From Monoplex corrugatus (taxonomy: Eukaryota > Mollusca > Gastropoda > Littorinimorpha > Ranellidae), in the NCBI GenBank assembly GCA_030674185.1, contig JAPXFY010000015.1:17077017-17141016 (forward strand): a stretch of DNA of 64,000 nucleotides. The letters run 5' to 3'. Position numbers and translations under genes: made by a program. Shown piece after piece: positions 63,000 to 64,000 of this stretch. The notes under the pieces are model-generated. The model saw only the letters and a program-made list of their open reading frames with translations. It ran no database searches and was not told the DNA's origin. Every line of letters starts with the position of its first letter. Position 1 is the stretch's first letter.

Positions 63000-63960
63000 G
63001 CAAATTACGGGACTGTGGAATGATGACCATGGCCGCTATGTCAATATCGCCATCACTGTCCAAGAAAATTTATAGGTATGTTGAATGATGACCATGGCCG
63101 CTATGTCAATATCGCCATCACTGTCCAAGAAAATTTATAGGTATGTTGAATGACGACCAAGGCAGCTATGCCAGGATCGCCATGTTCCCCAAATTTGAAT
63201 TGCCCAGTTTTATTGATATCGACAGCTAGAGGGCAGCTGGGAATGTTTGTAGCTGAGACAAAGACCGGTAAATGGGAATCGCACTGTATATAGGCTAGCA
63301 GTCAGTCGTTAGGAGTCACTTACTGGAGTGGGAGACTTACTAGTGGGAGAGTAACTAGAGTGGGAGAGTCAGCACTGAGTCGGCATCCAGTGTGACAGTG
63401 AGTCAGTGAACGAGAGAAGTCTCCAATCTATCTTAAAGGTATGTGACTACATTTCATCTTATACTTTTGTTAGGGTAGGGATAGAAGTAGGTAGTATGTT
63501 TTCTTTGCCAAGAAGCAGAGAGAGAGAGAGGGAATAGAGTAGGAATTATGGAAGTGCTTAGTATTCCAGTGATAAGTAAGTTAGTGAAGATTCGTAGTGC
63601 ATCTTAGGGTTTTAGGACTATTAGGATTCATGGCACGCACGAATGGTTTTTTGCTTAATTGAATAAAGGCTTTGTAGTTATCAATTTATGTGTGGACTAC
63701 TTATGAGAATCATGTCCAGCGTATTTGTGCATTTCTTCTCGTCACTCCCCTTTCTGGTTGTATGTGATGTTTGAGACAGAGTGACCCTAAATTCTCCTAT
63801 GATAAAAAGAGACTAAATTCTTCCCTCATAGATGGCAAGACCAAATTCTCCTTGCGATACTTCAAAGTAGAGAAACAATTTCTCATTCTCACCCCCAATC
63901 CCCAAACGTATCCCCCTTGCGATGCATGGTGGACACACAAACTCATTCTTCCTGCGATAC
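63000..63960. mobile_element. Probable LTR of an LTR retrotransposon (edges unknown)
   Basis: Seen: 65 base tandem repeats at 63014-63185, TATATA at 63287-63292, gt-ag-rich leader, AATAAA at 63662-63667, then C-rich sequence with repeated ttgcgatac and catggtgga pieces. This is the order U3 enhancer repeats, promoter, R with poly(A) signal, U5. No LTR pair, TG...CA edge or primer site can be fixed inside the window. Confidence 0.4.
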
Positions 63961-64000
63961 ATGGTGGAGTTGCAGTCTTTCCCCTTTACCTCAAAATCGC

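Overview
The window is eukaryotic and most likely from a marine mollusc, probably a gastropod. This is an inference from gene style and repeat content, not a species identification. Introns are GT-AG with phase-consistent joins, dinucleotide microsatellites reach hundreds of bases, and RTE-type and other non-LTR retrotransposons, tRNA-derived SINEs and short inverted-repeat elements are common. There are no bacterial features.

Bases 1-51.6 kb hold the 3' part of one large plus-strand gene. I could join 28 coding exons (342-50643) in one reading frame, about 3,370 residues, apart from four single-base shifts. The 5' end lies upstream of the window. The protein is built from five tandem modules, each consisting of a pair of EGF-like repeats, a divergent von Willebrand D-like (VWD) domain, a laminin-G/concanavalin-like domain, and a cysteine-bearing spacer with the motif AW-FD-(N)EGDY. 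It ends in one membrane-spanning helix followed directly by a cysteine cluster, then a proline- and serine-rich tail closing with PPVY. It looks like a large cell-surface or matrix receptor. I recognise no named orthologue and give no symbol. Modules 1-3 are cut into many small exons; modules 4 and 5 sit in a few very long exons.

The introns carry most of the repeats: an RTE element (0.86-3.06 kb), a long LINE open frame (8.73-10.53 kb), a TTAA-flanked MITE (16.4 kb), several SINE families, a 1.2 kb compound microsatellite (26.7-27.9 kb), and in the 6.4 kb intron 20 a fold-back element and two LINE fragments in head-to-head inverted orientation. Several introns end or begin in degenerate minisatellites whose unit appears to contain the adjacent splice site and the first or last exon bases.

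Bases 51.6-64 kb hold no gene I can support. They contain minisatellites, SINE copies, a 330 bp CA tract, a ~345 bp tandem repeat split by a LINE 3' end, an RTE tail, and at the right edge a probable LTR with tandem repeats, a TATA-like box and a polyadenylation signal.
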